From assembly GCA_010094025.1 (NCBI GenBank), contig ML991821.1:169668-233667 (forward strand): a stretch of 64,000 nucleotides of DNA, written 5' to 3'. Source of the DNA: Viridothelium virens (taxonomy: Eukaryota; Ascomycota; Dothideomycetes; Trypetheliales; Trypetheliaceae). Below the pieces are notes generated by a model. The model had not been told where the DNA came from. It did not search any database and worked only from the letters and a program-made list of their open reading frames with translations. This document shows positions 10,669-22,900 of this stretch, one piece after another (the first letter of the stretch is position 1; each line of letters opens with the position of its first letter). The translations under genes and the position numbers were made by a program.

Positions 10669-11820
10669 ATGACGCCAAGAAAAGCCCGTAAACCGTCTCA
10701 CCAGCGGCATCCCTCCCATCTCAACCAAGTTTCCGACTATGAAACAGACACGGCCATTCTTACGGACACTGCTCTGCCCCAAGACCTGCCGCCTCCGTCA
10801 CGAACAAACGAGGAACTCAACCTTGCCGTGCTCAAGCGGCACAACCCCTCTATCATCGCCATTCTCAGCATTGCCCCGTACGCTGTCGTTTATAAGTTCT
10901 CCGCTATAAGCTCTATCTGGGAGAAACGCGGGGTCGAAGGCACTTTGTTCGTCGTACAATTGCTCCCAGAGCAACTTGAATCTGATCAATCCTTGACGCC
11001 GGATCATAACGCTATCTCAGCAGCCAGATTCGGTGTTGTGGTATTGAACAGACGAGGCCTTGACAACTTCGAGGCAGGGCTAAAAAATGCCGAGGATGTC
11101 GAGGTAACAGAAGATTACGTTATTCTACAAGTCGGCAGTGAGCCATCAGCTCCTGCACACGACAATGGTAGGATGCAAGGAGGTGAGCCAGATATCATAG
11201 GTCTATGGATATTCGCGGAGCCACCGCCGTCCTCTACTTCACAGGCACGCATCCTAAATGCGCAAATCATCCAGGAGTGTGCCAAACAAGCTGAGATTTC
11301 TCGGAAAGCTGCCGAGGAAACACTAAAGCAGATCAGACAGGAACAAGCTCAGACAGCGAATGCAAAAGGTCAACCAGACGAGTCCGAAGATCCTGCCCAA
11401 GGTGGTATGGGAAGCGCCCCGATGGGCCGTCAACTTAGCCTTCGCCAACTTTTCGGGCAGCAGCGCCAGGACGACGATGCCTGGAGTATACGTGGACACC
11501 ATGATCCCTCGCTACAGTCCACACAACCAGACCTAAAGTTTGAAAGGGATGCCAACCCTCTTCATCCCAAAATTGGCATACGGATATCATCGCAGCAACC
11601 CCTATTGCAGCCCACACACCCGAGCCAAGCGCACGGTACGGGCACACAACTTCTTCCTGGCGCGCAGAATCATGGACTCCAAAACTCAACACAGCAAGTG
11701 CAGGAATCGTTTCGGCAGCAGATCGATGATTCAATGCGAGGGCCATTGGCACCATCTGCTGGGAGTCAGCAAGACGTACTCTTAAATCTTTTTCAGCGAG
11801 CCAGAGATACAAGACGCTGA
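10669..11820 (+). CDS. DCP1: mRNA-decapping enzyme subunit 1 (EVH1 domain)
   Basis: 383 aa, intronless, starting at ATG 10669 (MTPRKARKPSHQRHPS). The frame is open upstream only from a TTG. The DCP1 EVH1-like domain spans about residues 45-180: LNLAVLKRHNPSIIAILSIA at its start, YAVVYKFSAISSIWEKRGVEG carrying the conserved aromatic and Trp residues, TLFVVQLLPE, then FGVVVLNRRGLDNF. A predicted helix and a long Gln/Ser-rich tail follow, with a final hydrophobic motif (QDVLLNLFQRAR) of the kind used for trimerisation or partner binding. DCP1 activates the DCP2 pyrophosphohydrolase, which removes the m7G cap in cytoplasmic P-bodies. The tail is longer than in budding yeast, as is usual in filamentous fungi. 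Divergent from the 5-phosphatase gene and convergent with BDP1. Confidence 0.93.
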   Translation: MTPRKARKPSHQRHPSHLNQVSDYETDTAILTDTALPQDLPPPSRTNEELNLAVLKRHNPSIIAILSIAPYAVVYKFSAISSIWEKRGVEGTLFVVQLLPEQLESDQSLTPDHNAISAARFGVVVLNRRGLDNFEAGLKNAEDVEVTEDYVILQVGSEPSAPAHDNGRMQGGEPDIIGLWIFAEPPPSSTSQARILNAQIIQECAKQAEISRKAAEETLKQIRQEQAQTANAKGQPDESEDPAQGGMGSAPMGRQLSLRQLFGQQRQDDDAWSIRGHHDPSLQSTQPDLKFERDANPLHPKIGIRISSQQPLLQPTHPSQAHGTGTQLLPGAQNHGLQNSTQQVQESFRQQIDDSMRGPLAPSAGSQQDVLLNLFQRARDTRR

Positions 11821-12390
11821 CATCAAATGGCTGGTCTTTTGAAGGCGGGCGAAGGTACGGCATTGCATTGTGGATAGCGAGCATGATACCCCGGTAGCAT
11901 AAGCATAATGAAGTCATTTTTTGCAAAGCGAAAAAAAAAGTGGTCTCCTTCGATGACTCCACGAACAGGCTTCCAGTCAGCAGGCATACCTAGCAGCCGT
12001 CTTGCATCACTTCGGCGTGTCTGTAGCATACCGAGATGTCTCTACAGCCCGATTTGGATGATTGAGTATGATATCGCACGCGGTTATCCAAAAATCTCTG
12101 CACTCGTAGGTAAGGCCCGTATTGCATTGCACATGACATTTTAAGTTTGAAAAAAAGAAAATTCAAAAAATCAAAAAACCTGCAAATGCAGCCGTTAGTC
12201 TGACTTGTTTTACGGCATGTTCTTTTTCCTATATGTGATGATACACGTCGATTATATCCGTGAGGCAAGTCGGAGAAGAGTTTACCATGTGACTGCTTCG
12301 ACTCGGTTACAGTCACCCCCGAGTTTGGTGTGCAGAATTTTCTGCACTCGCAGGTACGGTCTATACTGCAAGACCAGAAACCAGGAATCC
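11821..12390. other. Convergent 3' intergenic region DCP1 / BDP1
   Basis: 570 nt holding the 3' UTRs of two convergent genes. Two A-rich tracts (11928-11940 and 12149-12178) could serve in 3'-end formation. No gene seen. Confidence 0.5.
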
Positions 12391-14661
12391 TCACTCGATG
12401 CTTTCAATCACGACTTCTTCCCCGCCCGCGACCACCTGTGGCATGTGTTTCCTCTTCTTGCCTGAACTTCCCATTTCCTTCTCCTTCCGCTTCCTTTTCT
12501 TCTTCTTGTCCCCTTCATTCTCCTTATTTGCACCATTGGTCGACCCGTCCCCATTGGCAACTTTCCCACTCAGGTGCAACCTTGCCGCTTCCCTCTGCTT
12601 TCTCTCCTCAGCGGCCTCCTTTCTCTTCTCCTCAATCTTCTTCATCGCCTCCTGCTCCTGCTCCGCTAGCTCCTCCCTTAACTTCACGGGATCCACAAAC
12701 CCCCACCCCTCTTCAGTCCCCTCGCCTTCCCCGCCGCCTTCTCCTATATCTCGTCCAGTCGCTTGTGCATACTGTTCCAGGCTCATCGGCACCCTCCCCT
12801 GAACCCCCAATGCCTCATCCAACAAGTCCGGATTCTCCCTCTCCTCCCGCGTGAACTTGGCCTTGATTTGGCGCCGATTTCTCCCAGCGAACATCGCAGC
12901 GATAATGCCGAAGTCGGTCCCAAACATACGGAGCGCCTCATAGAATACACGTGTCTCATCCGGGTCCCAGGGGTCGCTTTTGTGGGCTCGAGGCAGTCGG
13001 TCTTCAGGGTCGCGGCGGGTAGTGTAGAGCCAGGAGTGCGCTGTCAGGCGTTGGGAGAGGTCGTCTTCTTCAATGGGAGCGGTAGACGGGTCCAGAACAT
13101 CGTTTGAGGCTGCGTGCCGGTCTATTTGCAGGGAGGTTTCGTCTAGTTGGATGACCCCATCAACAATTCTGAGCATTGGACCTTGGTGCACATTTTCCTC
13201 GTGGTTCACTGCTACACGGTCGCTGCTGTCTCGAATGCCGTCTTCATGGGGAACATCGAGGGAAGCGCTATGCTGACGATCGCGTACGCCTCGGCCGACA
13301 GAACTGAGACTACGCAGATGGTCCTGAGCGACTTGCTGCTTGATTTTACGTTTAGCTAAATCCCTAGCTTGAAGTCGCTTCTCTTTACTACTTTTTTGCC
13401 CTGTCCGTGTGTCTTTGCAGAGGTCATGCATAGTGGTTATCGAAGGTGTGATCTCGACGTGCTCATTTTCGGGCGGCGTTTCTCTACGTTGGCGTTTTCG
13501 TCGACGGGTAGTACCACTGGGGGTGGTTGCAAACTCGTTCGACGCTGCAGGAGTGGATGACGTTTGTGAAGTACGCGATCGATGTTTCACCTTATGCGAT
13601 CTCTGAATAGGTGTAGCAGATTCCGTGCCAGAAGGCTGACGTATTTCGCCATGGTCTTCTTGAGTGTTGACACCGGCAACTTCCGCTTGCTGCGTAGAGC
13701 GAGCACCAGTCGAGGCCGCCATTCCTTCAATCGGGTTTGAAAGCTCTGCTCGGCGATCATCCTGAATCTCATCTAGCCCCGTTCCACGCATTTGTTGCTT
13801 ATTTTTCCTCTTGGTGCCTTTGTCCTTTCGAACCTTTCGCGGTTTGCGAGCCGGTAAGGGTTCCTCTGGACCCTCGATCGTTCTCATAATGATGCCGCCA
13901 GAGGGTGGACTCGGGGGTCGGAGAGGTGGTTTCGGTATAGATTGCACTGGTTGCTTTGCCTTACATGCCTTTCTTCTTCCGGCCAGGCTGGGTTGCCGCT
14001 CCTGGACCTGAGCATCGGCATTTTGGCTCTGTTCTTCCGTAATCTGGGAAGAAATCTCCTCTGTCCGATCTGTTGCTGGAACTCCGGCCAAAGAGCCCGA
14101 TGCCCTGTGTGGCTTGGGAACCAGAGACGAGGTGGACGGAAGTTCATTTGTTTCTTGTGTATGCTCGAGCTCCGATTCTACGGGCTGGGTTCGTCGATCA
14201 ATAGACTCTTCCTGCACCTCAGCGTTGGGAACTTCTTGGATGATTTGTTTGGTCGGAGGAGTAGTTTTTCTTCTCTTGGACGGCGGTTCCTCGTGTCCCT
14301 CAAGCTGCGTCCTTGGTGAAAGAGATGCTGGGATAGTAGAAGACCACGCTTCTTTAGACCCTTGGACGTGTTCAGGACCGTTCGTCGACGCGAAATTGGA
14401 ATTGACTAATCCTATCCCGGTCTGAATGGGCTCAGAGGCCTGTGATTGTGAAGGTGGTGGGGTAGGCGGGGCATCTTGTTCTTGGACTGATAGAGCGTGT
14501 GCTAATGGAGCTTGACTCTGGGCAGGAGATGGCTGAGGCTCTGTGCTTGATCGCCTGGAAGACTCAGGTGTCGACTGAGTGGCTTGAGTAGGTCCAGGTC
14601 GCCGACGGATCGCAGGAAGCTTGGGAGCGACTTTTTTAGTCGACTTATTGATGAAGGACAT
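12391..14661 (-). CDS. BDP1: Transcription factor TFIIIB subunit B'' (SANT/Myb domain)
   Basis: 756 aa, intronless. The start is ATG 14661 (MSFINKSTKKVAPK), which matches the N-terminus usual in this family; the frame upstream opens only from a GTG. Residues 1 to about 480 are low-complexity, Pro/Ser/Arg/Lys-rich and probably disordered. The conserved core starts around HSWLYTTRRDPEDRL and includes the extended SANT domain at about 560-612 (WDPDETRVFYEALRMFGTDF, then MFAGRNRRQIKAKF). A charged helical and Lys-rich tail (KKKKRKRKEKE) ends the protein. With TBP and BRF1 this subunit forms TFIIIB, which recruits RNA polymerase III to tRNA and 5S genes. It shares a 496-nt divergent promoter with BRE1. 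Confidence 0.93.
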   Translation of the reverse strand: MSFINKSTKKVAPKLPAIRRRPGPTQATQSTPESSRRSSTEPQPSPAQSQAPLAHALSVQEQDAPPTPPPSQSQASEPIQTGIGLVNSNFASTNGPEHVQGSKEAWSSTIPASLSPRTQLEGHEEPPSKRRKTTPPTKQIIQEVPNAEVQEESIDRRTQPVESELEHTQETNELPSTSSLVPKPHRASGSLAGVPATDRTEEISSQITEEQSQNADAQVQERQPSLAGRRKACKAKQPVQSIPKPPLRPPSPPSGGIIMRTIEGPEEPLPARKPRKVRKDKGTKRKNKQQMRGTGLDEIQDDRRAELSNPIEGMAASTGARSTQQAEVAGVNTQEDHGEIRQPSGTESATPIQRSHKVKHRSRTSQTSSTPAASNEFATTPSGTTRRRKRQRRETPPENEHVEITPSITTMHDLCKDTRTGQKSSKEKRLQARDLAKRKIKQQVAQDHLRSLSSVGRGVRDRQHSASLDVPHEDGIRDSSDRVAVNHEENVHQGPMLRIVDGVIQLDETSLQIDRHAASNDVLDPSTAPIEEDDLSQRLTAHSWLYTTRRDPEDRLPRAHKSDPWDPDETRVFYEALRMFGTDFGIIAAMFAGRNRRQIKAKFTREERENPDLLDEALGVQGRVPMSLEQYAQATGRDIGEGGGEGEGTEEGWGFVDPVKLREELAEQEQEAMKKIEEKRKEAAEERKQREAARLHLSGKVANGDGSTNGANKENEGDKKKKRKRKEKEMGSSGKKRKHMPQVVAGGEEVVIESIE

Positions 14662-15157
14662 GGTTGGAAAAAACACAGTCGCTGCAGGTTCAGGGCTGCG
14701 CTACAACCAGAGCAAAGTCGTATCGAGAGGTATGCACCGATCGCTGCCTTCCTCTTCCAGTGAGTGCATGTTCAGGTGGGACTGTTCCTCTCCTGAGTTC
14801 TGCGTCTAGAGTGAGTAAGTTGGCGAGTGCGACTCGGTGATGCTTAAGACCGGGATACCGAGGTGCCGGCGCAGGTAGACCTAGCGCTCGCTTATTTGAG
14901 CTTATCCTGTTGCTCGCTAGCGTTAGATCACGTGCCTAGAGGAGCCTCACCTGAGAGTTCACCATCTTTCGATTCTCCTTTTTCCTACCCAGTATCCCAA
15001 TTCGATTCCTCCTAGGCTCATTCTCATAGCCACATGCAGCTCCTTGTCAGCGGCATCTGCTGTGGCTCCAGATTAGTCGCCTGCTCCGCCGCTCCTCATG
15101 ACGTTGGCTGAAGCAGCGCCCGTCTCTGCTCCTGGTGCAATCTTAGGCAAAGTCATC
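14662..15157. promoter_or_regulatory. Divergent promoter region BDP1 / BRE1
   Basis: 496 nt head-to-head. It is pyrimidine-rich near 14960-15010, as is common at fungal transcription starts. No clear TATA box. An in-frame ATG at 15098 would lengthen BRE1 by 20 residues. Confidence 0.5.
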
Positions 15158-17567
15158 ATGGATGAACGTAAGCGACCTTCAATCTCAGATCCTGACGACG
15201 TTGCGCCTCCTGCAAAGAGACAGGCTGTCACTGTCAATGGCGCCAAGAACCAGTCAGACGCCGACCTGCCTTGGAAAGATGAAATCGATGTACGGTAATT
15301 TCTTGACCGAGTTCAGCGACTCTCACTGCCTCTACGTCTCTGACATGTTTAATCTTCGCAGCGCTACCAGAAAGATGCCATACTACGTCAAATGAAGGAG
15401 TATAAGCGTGAGAAGGGTTTGCTAGAGACTCAGGTTGCGGATCTGACCAAGCGATCTCTATATCACGATGATCATTTGCGAGTCATAGAGACCTGGTTCA
15501 CACAAGTTAGTACATTACATCTTTCGCACATATCAAAGTCGCTGATTAAAATTTTTCACCAGCTGCTCGACGAAATTATGGTGCTTGCAAACGATATCAA
15601 TACCGCCGGCCTATCTAACAATACTGGTAGGGTTATTGAAAATTGACACTCGTTCATCACCCCACAGAAGAGACTGATTGGAATACTGGCAGATGATGTC
15701 CCGTTCCGTTCATCGTTGCTCTTCGAGGACAACGAAAAATTCCAAGAGCATCTCTCTTCCAAATCAGGCCTGATCAAGACAGTCATGAAAGCCTTATTTG
15801 AGAAACTGCCCACCGCGTCATCAGAGGTCAGAGACCTTCAGTCCCGACTGGCCAGCTTGCTCGCGGCCGAGAAGGCCCATATTATCGAGTTGCACCGCGT
15901 TACGACCGAAAAAGATCAGTTATCCGACAGGCTCGAGAATGCGTCCTACCGGTACATGGTAGCTGAAAAGAAGTTGGAACGAGCCAAAAGCGTTGCGGTT
16001 CAGAAGCTAGAAAGACAGGCAACATTTGGTGGACGAAGTGAATCGGGGAGTGGCATCAGTGGAGATGCCGTTCCTGCGGTGAAGCAAGAGGCTACGAATG
16101 GGACCTTGGAGGACGGCGCTTCTGTCTTTGAGGCAGAAGCTGCACGTAAAGAAGCTGTGGCTGCTTCCGAGAAGAGAAAAGAGCAATTGGAACAGCTCGA
16201 GGCTGAGAACAAGAGACTAACGGAGGAGCTCACGTCCTTCAATATTCGTATGAATACCTTGTCAAATGATGACTATGCCAAGACAGAACTCTTCAAACTT
16301 GCGAAATCCCAGCAGGAAGAATCTATCAAGCGCATCAATGACTTGGAAGCAACAAACGTCCAATTGAGAGAGGAGGCCCAAAGACTTCAATTAGAACGAT
16401 CCTCTTATCGTGAACGACTCGAGGAAGACTCACGGGCAACAATCGCAGAGTCGGAAGTCCAGCTCGCACGATCAGAAACGGATCTAGCTCGCATAAGAAA
16501 CTCGCGCGATGAACTGCTTGCTGATCAGTCGATCCGTAAAGCAAGTGAATCTCAACAACGGACCGCCGAAGCTCATCTTAAAACCCTTGCAGAGTCCAGG
16601 CAAGATCGGATCACGGCTTTAGCAGCAGAGGTGGAGCGGCTCAAGTTGCAGCTTGGCGAGAAACAGGATCTTACCAACTTTGAAGCACCGTTGGATGGTA
16701 TGTCGGCACAGGAACTGAAGCAAAAAGCTGCCAGTGTACAAAAGGAGTACGACTTACTCAACACTGAGCTACAGTCCATGGAAGCGGCGTTCAAGAAGGC
16801 ATCAGCGCTGAGTAATAAAAAAGTCATGGATGTGACGAGTTCAGAAGAGGTGGCGGCTAGGTTGATTGCGGAAAAGGCAAAGGCGGACCAGAAGTATTTT
16901 GCAGCCATGAAGCTCAAAGAAAGCAGAGAAGCGGAGAATCGAACTCTCCGCAATCAGAATGCCAAAAGCTCGGAAATCATTGCAACTCTTAAAGACAATG
17001 CCGGGACTCGTGAGCAGTTCGCAGATAAACTTGAGAAACAGCTCTTCGAGACAAAGGAGGCCTTGAACACCCTGACGGCCCAGTATCGCGCTACTCAACA
17101 GAAATCTGCCGAACAAGGGTACACTTGTGAGGAACACAAAAATCAAGTGAACGAACTGAAAAAGTCTATCACGGTCAAGGACTCTGTGGCACTGGCGGCA
17201 TCACAAGGGCAGCGAAAGGCTGAGACAGAGCTTGAGGAGACAAAAGCACGCTTGGAAGAAACGAAAAAGAGCCTTGAAGGATGGAAGAAGAAGAGCTTGG
17301 GTAGTCAGAGTGACGAGGACAAAATGCTTCGTGTACGTTCATCCGCGGGTCATCATAGACAGGTTCAGGTGATACTAACAATCTTTGATCCAGTCAATCG
17401 CTATTTGCACCATCTGCCGGAAGAACTTCAAAAATACTGCCCTCAAGACTTGCGGCCATGTCTTCTGTCAGGAGTGTGTTAGCGAGCGAATGACATCCCG
17501 CATGCGGAAATGCCCCAACTGCGGGAGAGCGTTCGGGAGCAACGACTGCATGCGCGTCACTCTCTAG
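15158..17567 (+). CDS. BRE1: E3 ubiquitin ligase BRE1 (histone H2B monoubiquitylation)
   Basis: Exons 15158-15289, 15362-15505, 15563-15626, 15693-17332 and 17394-17567 give 717 aa. Introns are 57-72 nt with good branch sites, for example ACTAAC in the last. The start at 15158 (MDERKRPSISD) fits the family; ATG 15098 is an in-frame alternative. Residues 1-60 hold a basic motif (PPAKRQAV), then RYQKDAILRQMKEYKRE and a conserved N-terminal region ending in LLFEDNEKFQEHL. A coiled coil runs over about 110-650. A C-terminal C3HC4 RING occupies about 660-717 (CTICRKNF, CGHVFCQECV, KCPNCGRAFG). BRE1 homodimers with the E2 Rad6 ubiquitylate H2B on chromatin in a PAF1-complex-dependent way. CTR9, a PAF1-complex subunit, lies 2.4 kb downstream. 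The third intron had several possible splice sites; only GTAGGG to GGCAG keeps the frame at a normal intron length. Confidence 0.95.
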
Positions 17568-18053
17568 CCGCCCGTCAAGTTCAACCTTCGCTACAACCAA
17601 AGATGGTTTCCACGTACGCCTACCTACATTTTCGCTGTGTAAAATATTGAGATGTCCCTTTTCCTTTTGAATGCAACTTGCTCATTTGCCTGCACGCTGG
17701 AATTATGGCGGTGGCCAACCCAGCAGGCGCTTGGAGGCAGAGGGAGTCAAGAAGCACACAGAGTTACGGCGAAAGCAAAAGTGTAAGATACAGATGTTTA
17801 ATTGAGATTGACCCATCTGAGTGGCGTTAGCTGGCACAGGTTTCTCAGCTTCTGCCTACAGCGTTTGCCATCTAGGGTCAGTCAAGTAGTGCAAGAAATG
17901 CATCTGACGAGAGAGGCGTCTTCTCCAAGTCAGTCGAGGTGAATCGAATGTCAGCACCCGGTCAGCGACCAGGTGCGTTCAGGTATGCAGAAGTAGGGAC
18001 AGCCGGCCAAACATTACCGCTCGGGCCCGCTCTAGCTTAATCTTTATGCGTGA
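17568..18053. other. Convergent 3' intergenic region BRE1 / LDAH
   Basis: 486 nt between the stops of two convergent genes. No ORF or repeat of note. Confidence 0.5.
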
Positions 18054-19572
18054 TCACTCCTGCGAAAGCGCAATCAACACATACTCTGCCATCTTCTCGG
18101 CAACGGGAATGCTATGCGCTGTCCGATTTGTCAGCTTAGACTGCACCGAGTCCATCACGCGGCACCATGTCTCCAAGTAGGGACTTACTCAAACAGAATG
18201 CGTGACCCATCCCTATTCGATTGTCAATTTCCATATGTGGCTTTCCCCGTCCCTTTCCCATCTTCCTATCCCCGTCAGCTGTTGGGTCGTATGCACGTGC
18301 GCTGATTAGGGCTGCGCGGGTATGATCTGCTATCCAATGGTCAGATTGGGCAAAGAAGAAGTAGAGCGGTACGGATGTCGATCGTTGTGAAGTCGAAGAT
18401 GGTGGAGTCATCGGGCTAGGTTCTCGGCGAATGTGGTCTGAAGAGTGGAACGAAGATACAGGAGTTGGGGAAAGGGTGCCCCATATCTCATCATCCCATT
18501 TGTCGCCCGTGATTTCTCGAAGCTCGTCGCGACCAAGGTGTCTATCAAGCTCCATAGTCAGTCCAACTATTCCTGGTCTTTGTATTGTAAGGATTAGAAG
18601 GAACGCTTACATCGCCTGTGTAACTCCTAATGGGCTCTTAAGGAATTCTGCTGTGACTCTTGCCCCTGTGATAGGCATTCTCATGACAACCTTCACGAGG
18701 TATTCCAGGACCGCCGTCGGAATAAATCTCGCTGCAACCCGCACCATTTGTCCCGCAAGCACTGCGAAAGAAGGGTGCATTATCCAGCCCTACCATCATG
18801 TAAGTATCTTTATCTTAAACAAGTCAGGCAAGAGTAAGTGTGGGTTGATGGAGACTTTGACGAGAAGCGAGTAGCGAATTTGTATTCCCAGCCAATATCG
18901 GAACTGTAGGCTTTTCACACATTGGTCTAGAAAACGAGAAATCAGACTCACAAGACGAGAGACCATCTTACCACTGGGGGAGCCCGCAAGGTCAAAAACA
19001 GTGGGGGCTATATTTAGAACCGCAACAAATTGGACAGGTCCATTGCGTAGCCTCCCACCATCTTTAAAGCGCCTCAGGAGCTCGAGATTGATATACGTGC
19101 CCAGTGAATGACCCATGAGGACAACCCGCACTGGTCGAGAGAAATCAAACCCAACTCCATCAGTATTACCACTTCCCCCGCCATGTTTCTTCACATCGCG
19201 ACGACTTTGACTTTGAATGTTGACGGTGTTTATCCTGCGGACTGTATGCTCAAGCGCCAGCTCGACATACTCAATCTGACCCTGCAATCCTAATGGTAGA
19301 CGTTTCTGAAGCTCTGCATCTGCATCAAATCTGTTGCGGTCTTCACTGCTACCATAGCCCGCAAGATTGCGGCCATAAACATGCAAGTCAATCTCAGAAG
19401 GAAGGGTGCGATTGGATCCTGCAGCTTGTCTCGACAAAAGACCGTACAGGTGAGTGAGAAAGGTCCGATAATATTCTATGAGACCGGGATTACCAGCCAC
19501 GAAGAAAATGAGTAGGATTTGCTTTGGTGCGGAGGCTCCAATGGTGTCGTGAAGATATATTTCGGACTCCAT
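18054..19572 (-). CDS. Lipid droplet-associated hydrolase (LDAH family, alpha/beta hydrolase)
   Basis: Exons in coding order: 19572-18952, 18789-18611, 18541-18189 and 18118-18054, giving 405 aa. Introns are 162, 69 and 70 nt; the first is long for this window but joins GTGAGT to GGTAG in phase 0. The N-terminal strand and oxyanion loop read FFVAGNPGLIEYY (about 23-35). The nucleophile elbow is GHSLG with Ser156. TVFDLAGSPSG, EFLKSPLGVTQAIH, then DKWDDEIWG and FFAQSDHWIADHTR are typical LDAH/DUF2305 blocks. The catalytic histidine is probably in GMGHAFCLTHSIP near the C-terminus. LDAH proteins sit on lipid droplets and affect sterol-ester or triacylglycerol turnover, although the exact substrate is debated. 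The tail HSIPVAEKMAEYVLIALSQE appears only after splicing the last intron. Confidence 0.88.
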
Positions 19573-19998
19573 GCTAATGGATCAAACGGAGTCAGCGGTG
19601 AAGACCCGATAATGCTAATCACATGAGATGGCTTTGCAAGGCGATTTAGAGCCAAAGCATCATGCTGCGCATGCAATCATTTGTGAATCTATTGCTGTTC
19701 GAGCTGTAATAACACGCAAAGTTGGAAAATTATTTTAGTGCTTAAGAATCAAATATAGCGTTGACGTGTCTTAAAATTTCTACGTATACCAGCAATATTT
19801 AAGGTGCTGATTTGCCAAGTCGGCCTAGCTATACGAGTATTCTATCCTAGAATGATTTCCAGTACCTGCTACATTTGCTACACCAGCGCTCTCGTTTGTA
19901 GAGACAACGATTACCAAAGACGCCATGCAATGAGCTTGCAGTCATGCTCAACGCCAAAGATTTCGATCCCCAGGTCTGAACCTACATGCCATTCGCAT
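19573..19998. other. Intergenic, LDAH promoter and CTR9 3' end
   Basis: 426 nt upstream of LDAH and downstream of CTR9 (both minus strand). AT-rich near 19720-19800. No gene seen. Confidence 0.5.
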
Positions 19999-22900
19999 TC
20001 ACTCCTCATCTTCTGCAGTAGGATCTTCTACGTCTCCCATTGGGATATCTTCAGTCTCCCCGGCTCCCTTTGCTGCTGAGCCCCCCAACTCGTCGTCATC
20101 ATCGTCTTCCTCATCTACAACTCGGGCACTTTTCTTCCTTGGGACCGCCACCCCATCCTCGTCTTCACCAAACAAATCACCGCCTTCCTTCGCTTCGTCC
20201 ATCGGCACGCTATCCTCCCGTTTCTCTGCCTCATCTCGGTTGCCATTCATCGTCACCCCGGCGTCATCGTTGTCGTCGCTGTCCTCCACCAATTCGGTTG
20301 ACTTATAGGCCTTGCCCGACTTCTGCTTTCGCTCCAACCTCCTCTTCTTTCTCGGCTTCTCCTTCCGGGGTTGCTCCCCACCATCCAGATCACTACTCGC
20401 TGGGGTCGCAGCACTAACCTCGCTTCGCGCTCTTCTCCCTCGACCACTCTCCTCTTCTTCCAAATCGGACTCATCCTCCGTCCCCTTCTTCTTCCTCTTC
20501 CCGCCTTTCCTCTTGACCCGCTTCCTCCTCTCCCCTGTCTCACTATCCGTCGTCATCTCAGCCTCCTCACGTTTCCTCTCTTCCTCCATCCTTCGCTCGG
20601 CCAACTCGCGATCCCGCTCCTCCATCCTCCTTCGCTCCTCGGCAATCTTCCTCCGCTGCTCCGCCGCTACCTCCTCACGCCTCCGAACCTCCTCCTCCCG
20701 CGCCCGCATCTCGGCCTCCCGCGTCTCGCGCGCCAACCGCAGCCGCTCTGCGTTCCGGTCCTCGTACTCGCGCTGATTCTGGATAGCGCGGTCGAGCTGC
20801 TTGCGCATCGTGTTGCGGCCCATGTTAGCCCGTTGCTCGAGGTCGTGCGGCGGGAAGGGCGGGTGCGGGCTTTTGGCAATGGCGGTGAAGGCGTCAATGG
20901 CATCGTTGAGGCCGTCCTGGGCTGCCTCGACTTCGCCGAGGCTACGTTGCGAGTCTGGGAGAGAGTAAATGAGCTGGGCGAGCTGGATTTGGACAAAAGC
21001 GATGTTGAAGCGGAGGTAGATTTCATCCGGGCGGGCTTCTAGAGCCTGGGAGAATGTGGTTAGCAAGAATGTACTCAGGAGTCATAAATAGTGAGTGCTG
21101 CATACTCGTTGAGAGTATTCCAGTGACGTTTTCATGGCTTGAACGCTCTTCTCATGCTTGCCTCGAAGAAACCAGACTCGTCCCAAGCAACACAAGAGGG
21201 CTGGGTCTTTCGCTCCGCCTTTGGTGAGAGCTGCTTCGTACTGTCATACATTAGCATTTTAATCTTATATCGCAAGTAACACGCTTGCACTGACATTCTC
21301 AATGGCCCTCGCATACTGCCGCACCTCACCGTATACGTGACCTAAATTGGTGTAGACGTTTGGCTCAGTCCGTACTGTCTCTCGAACCTTGCTGAATATC
21401 GATAGTGCGGCGCCAAAGTCTTTCTTGTCCTCGGCAACAGCAATTCCAATCCCTTGGGCTGCATACGCATTCCTCGGATCTAATTGCAGAGCCTTGTCAA
21501 AGAACTCTACCGCCTTCGCGTACTGTTTGCTGCGACGTTCTTTTTCCGAATCGGTTTCTCGACGCATGTCGCGTGCGGTAGCAAGGTAGATGTTCCCCAT
21601 GCCTGTAAGTGAATATCGGTCATGCTTGTCGTGGTTCTGCAGGGTATGCTTGTAATGTCGTTGTTCCGCGTCTTCGGCCACATTGTGCGTCCTCTTCTTC
21701 GCGCCTCTTAGATACCATCCGTACAGAGCCCTGACTTCCAGGTTGTCTGGCTCCGTCTGATATAGCGCTTGGATTGCTTTTGGTCCCTCGTCATGTGGAC
21801 TTGCGTTCAGTGCTATATACGCTAACCGCACCCGTGCATCAGCGTAGTCTTGGCTGCCCGGTCTTTGCATCACTCCCTCATAGACCGGCTCCGCTTTTGG
21901 TAGATCATTCTCAGCCTCGTAAGCGCGCCCTAGGTTATAGCTGATACTGGTGATGAGGTTGTTGACATCCTCGCCTGAGCCACCTCGATTGATTTTGACG
22001 CAGGCATTGAGCGCAGATTGAAACAGTTCGCGCGATGGGGTAATACGATCCGCAGAGTAGTGGAAGCAGGCGATATTGTTTAGCAATTGTGGAGGGAGAT
22101 ATTCTCGAAGAAGCATAAGTCTTTCGGCGTCGCGCTTTGCTTCTCGTTCGGTTCTCTCTTTCTCCTTGGCAGCCTTAAGCTCCTTACTAGCTTTCTTTTT
22201 GGTTTCATCTTTCTGGTCCTTTTCATCAAGCTCAGCGAGGTCGTAATCGTCCAATGGCAGTCTCTCGTTCACTATATCCTCCACGAAGTTTTTATCTTCT
22301 TGGGCAACTTCCGCAAGTTCCATTTGCTCGACTTGTTGCAAACACTGAAGGCTTTTGTCAGGTTGGTCGTGCTCGTACAATCGCGCGAGGTTGAGAAGCA
22401 CCGCTGAATCAGGAGTGATCTTTTTCTTCGGATCTTTCCATGATATTCGCACCCCCTCCAGATAGGATATTGCCTTCTTTAGCTCGGTCGATTTATCCTC
22501 ACGTAAGCCAGATGCCTGAGCAGTGAAGACCTCTTCAGCATACAGCGTGCCAAGCAGGGTCATGGCTTCAACGTTCTTCGCCTGGGCCAGACCCTCTAAT
22601 CGAAACTTTGCATCAGCATAATTTCCTTGTAATGCTTGGATCTGAGCCATCCCAAATTTAGCAGGCAAATATCCTTTGTTCTCACCACCTCTCGCAAGAT
22701 CGGCCCGAGAGTAGTATTCATGAGCCTTGACTACGTCTCCCTCATAGTGTTCTTTTCGTGCGAGAAGGTACCAACCATCGCTCGCAATTGCATTCACATC
22801 TGTCAATTCAATGGCGCGTCGTGCCAAGCGTTCGACCTGAGCCCACGCCCTGCGCATCAGGAAATAGCCACCGAAAACTGCGCAGGCTAACGGCAATCGC

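Noticed and set aside
12330-14425. Plus-strand ORFs of 65-174 codons opposite BDP1
   Set aside because: Mirror frames of the biased BDP1 coding sequence; Pro/Ser/Leu-rich without domains.
15627-15667. 41-nt intron model (GTAGGG to CCACAG) in BRE1
   Set aside because: It puts exon 4 out of frame and hits a stop; the acceptor at 15691-15692 gives a 66-nt intron and restores the frame.
20040-21042. Plus-strand ORFs of 125-223 codons opposite the CTR9 C-terminus
   Set aside because: They are shadows of the Glu/Arg/Lys-rich CTR9 tail, giving Leu/Ser/Pro-rich nonsense with no motif.
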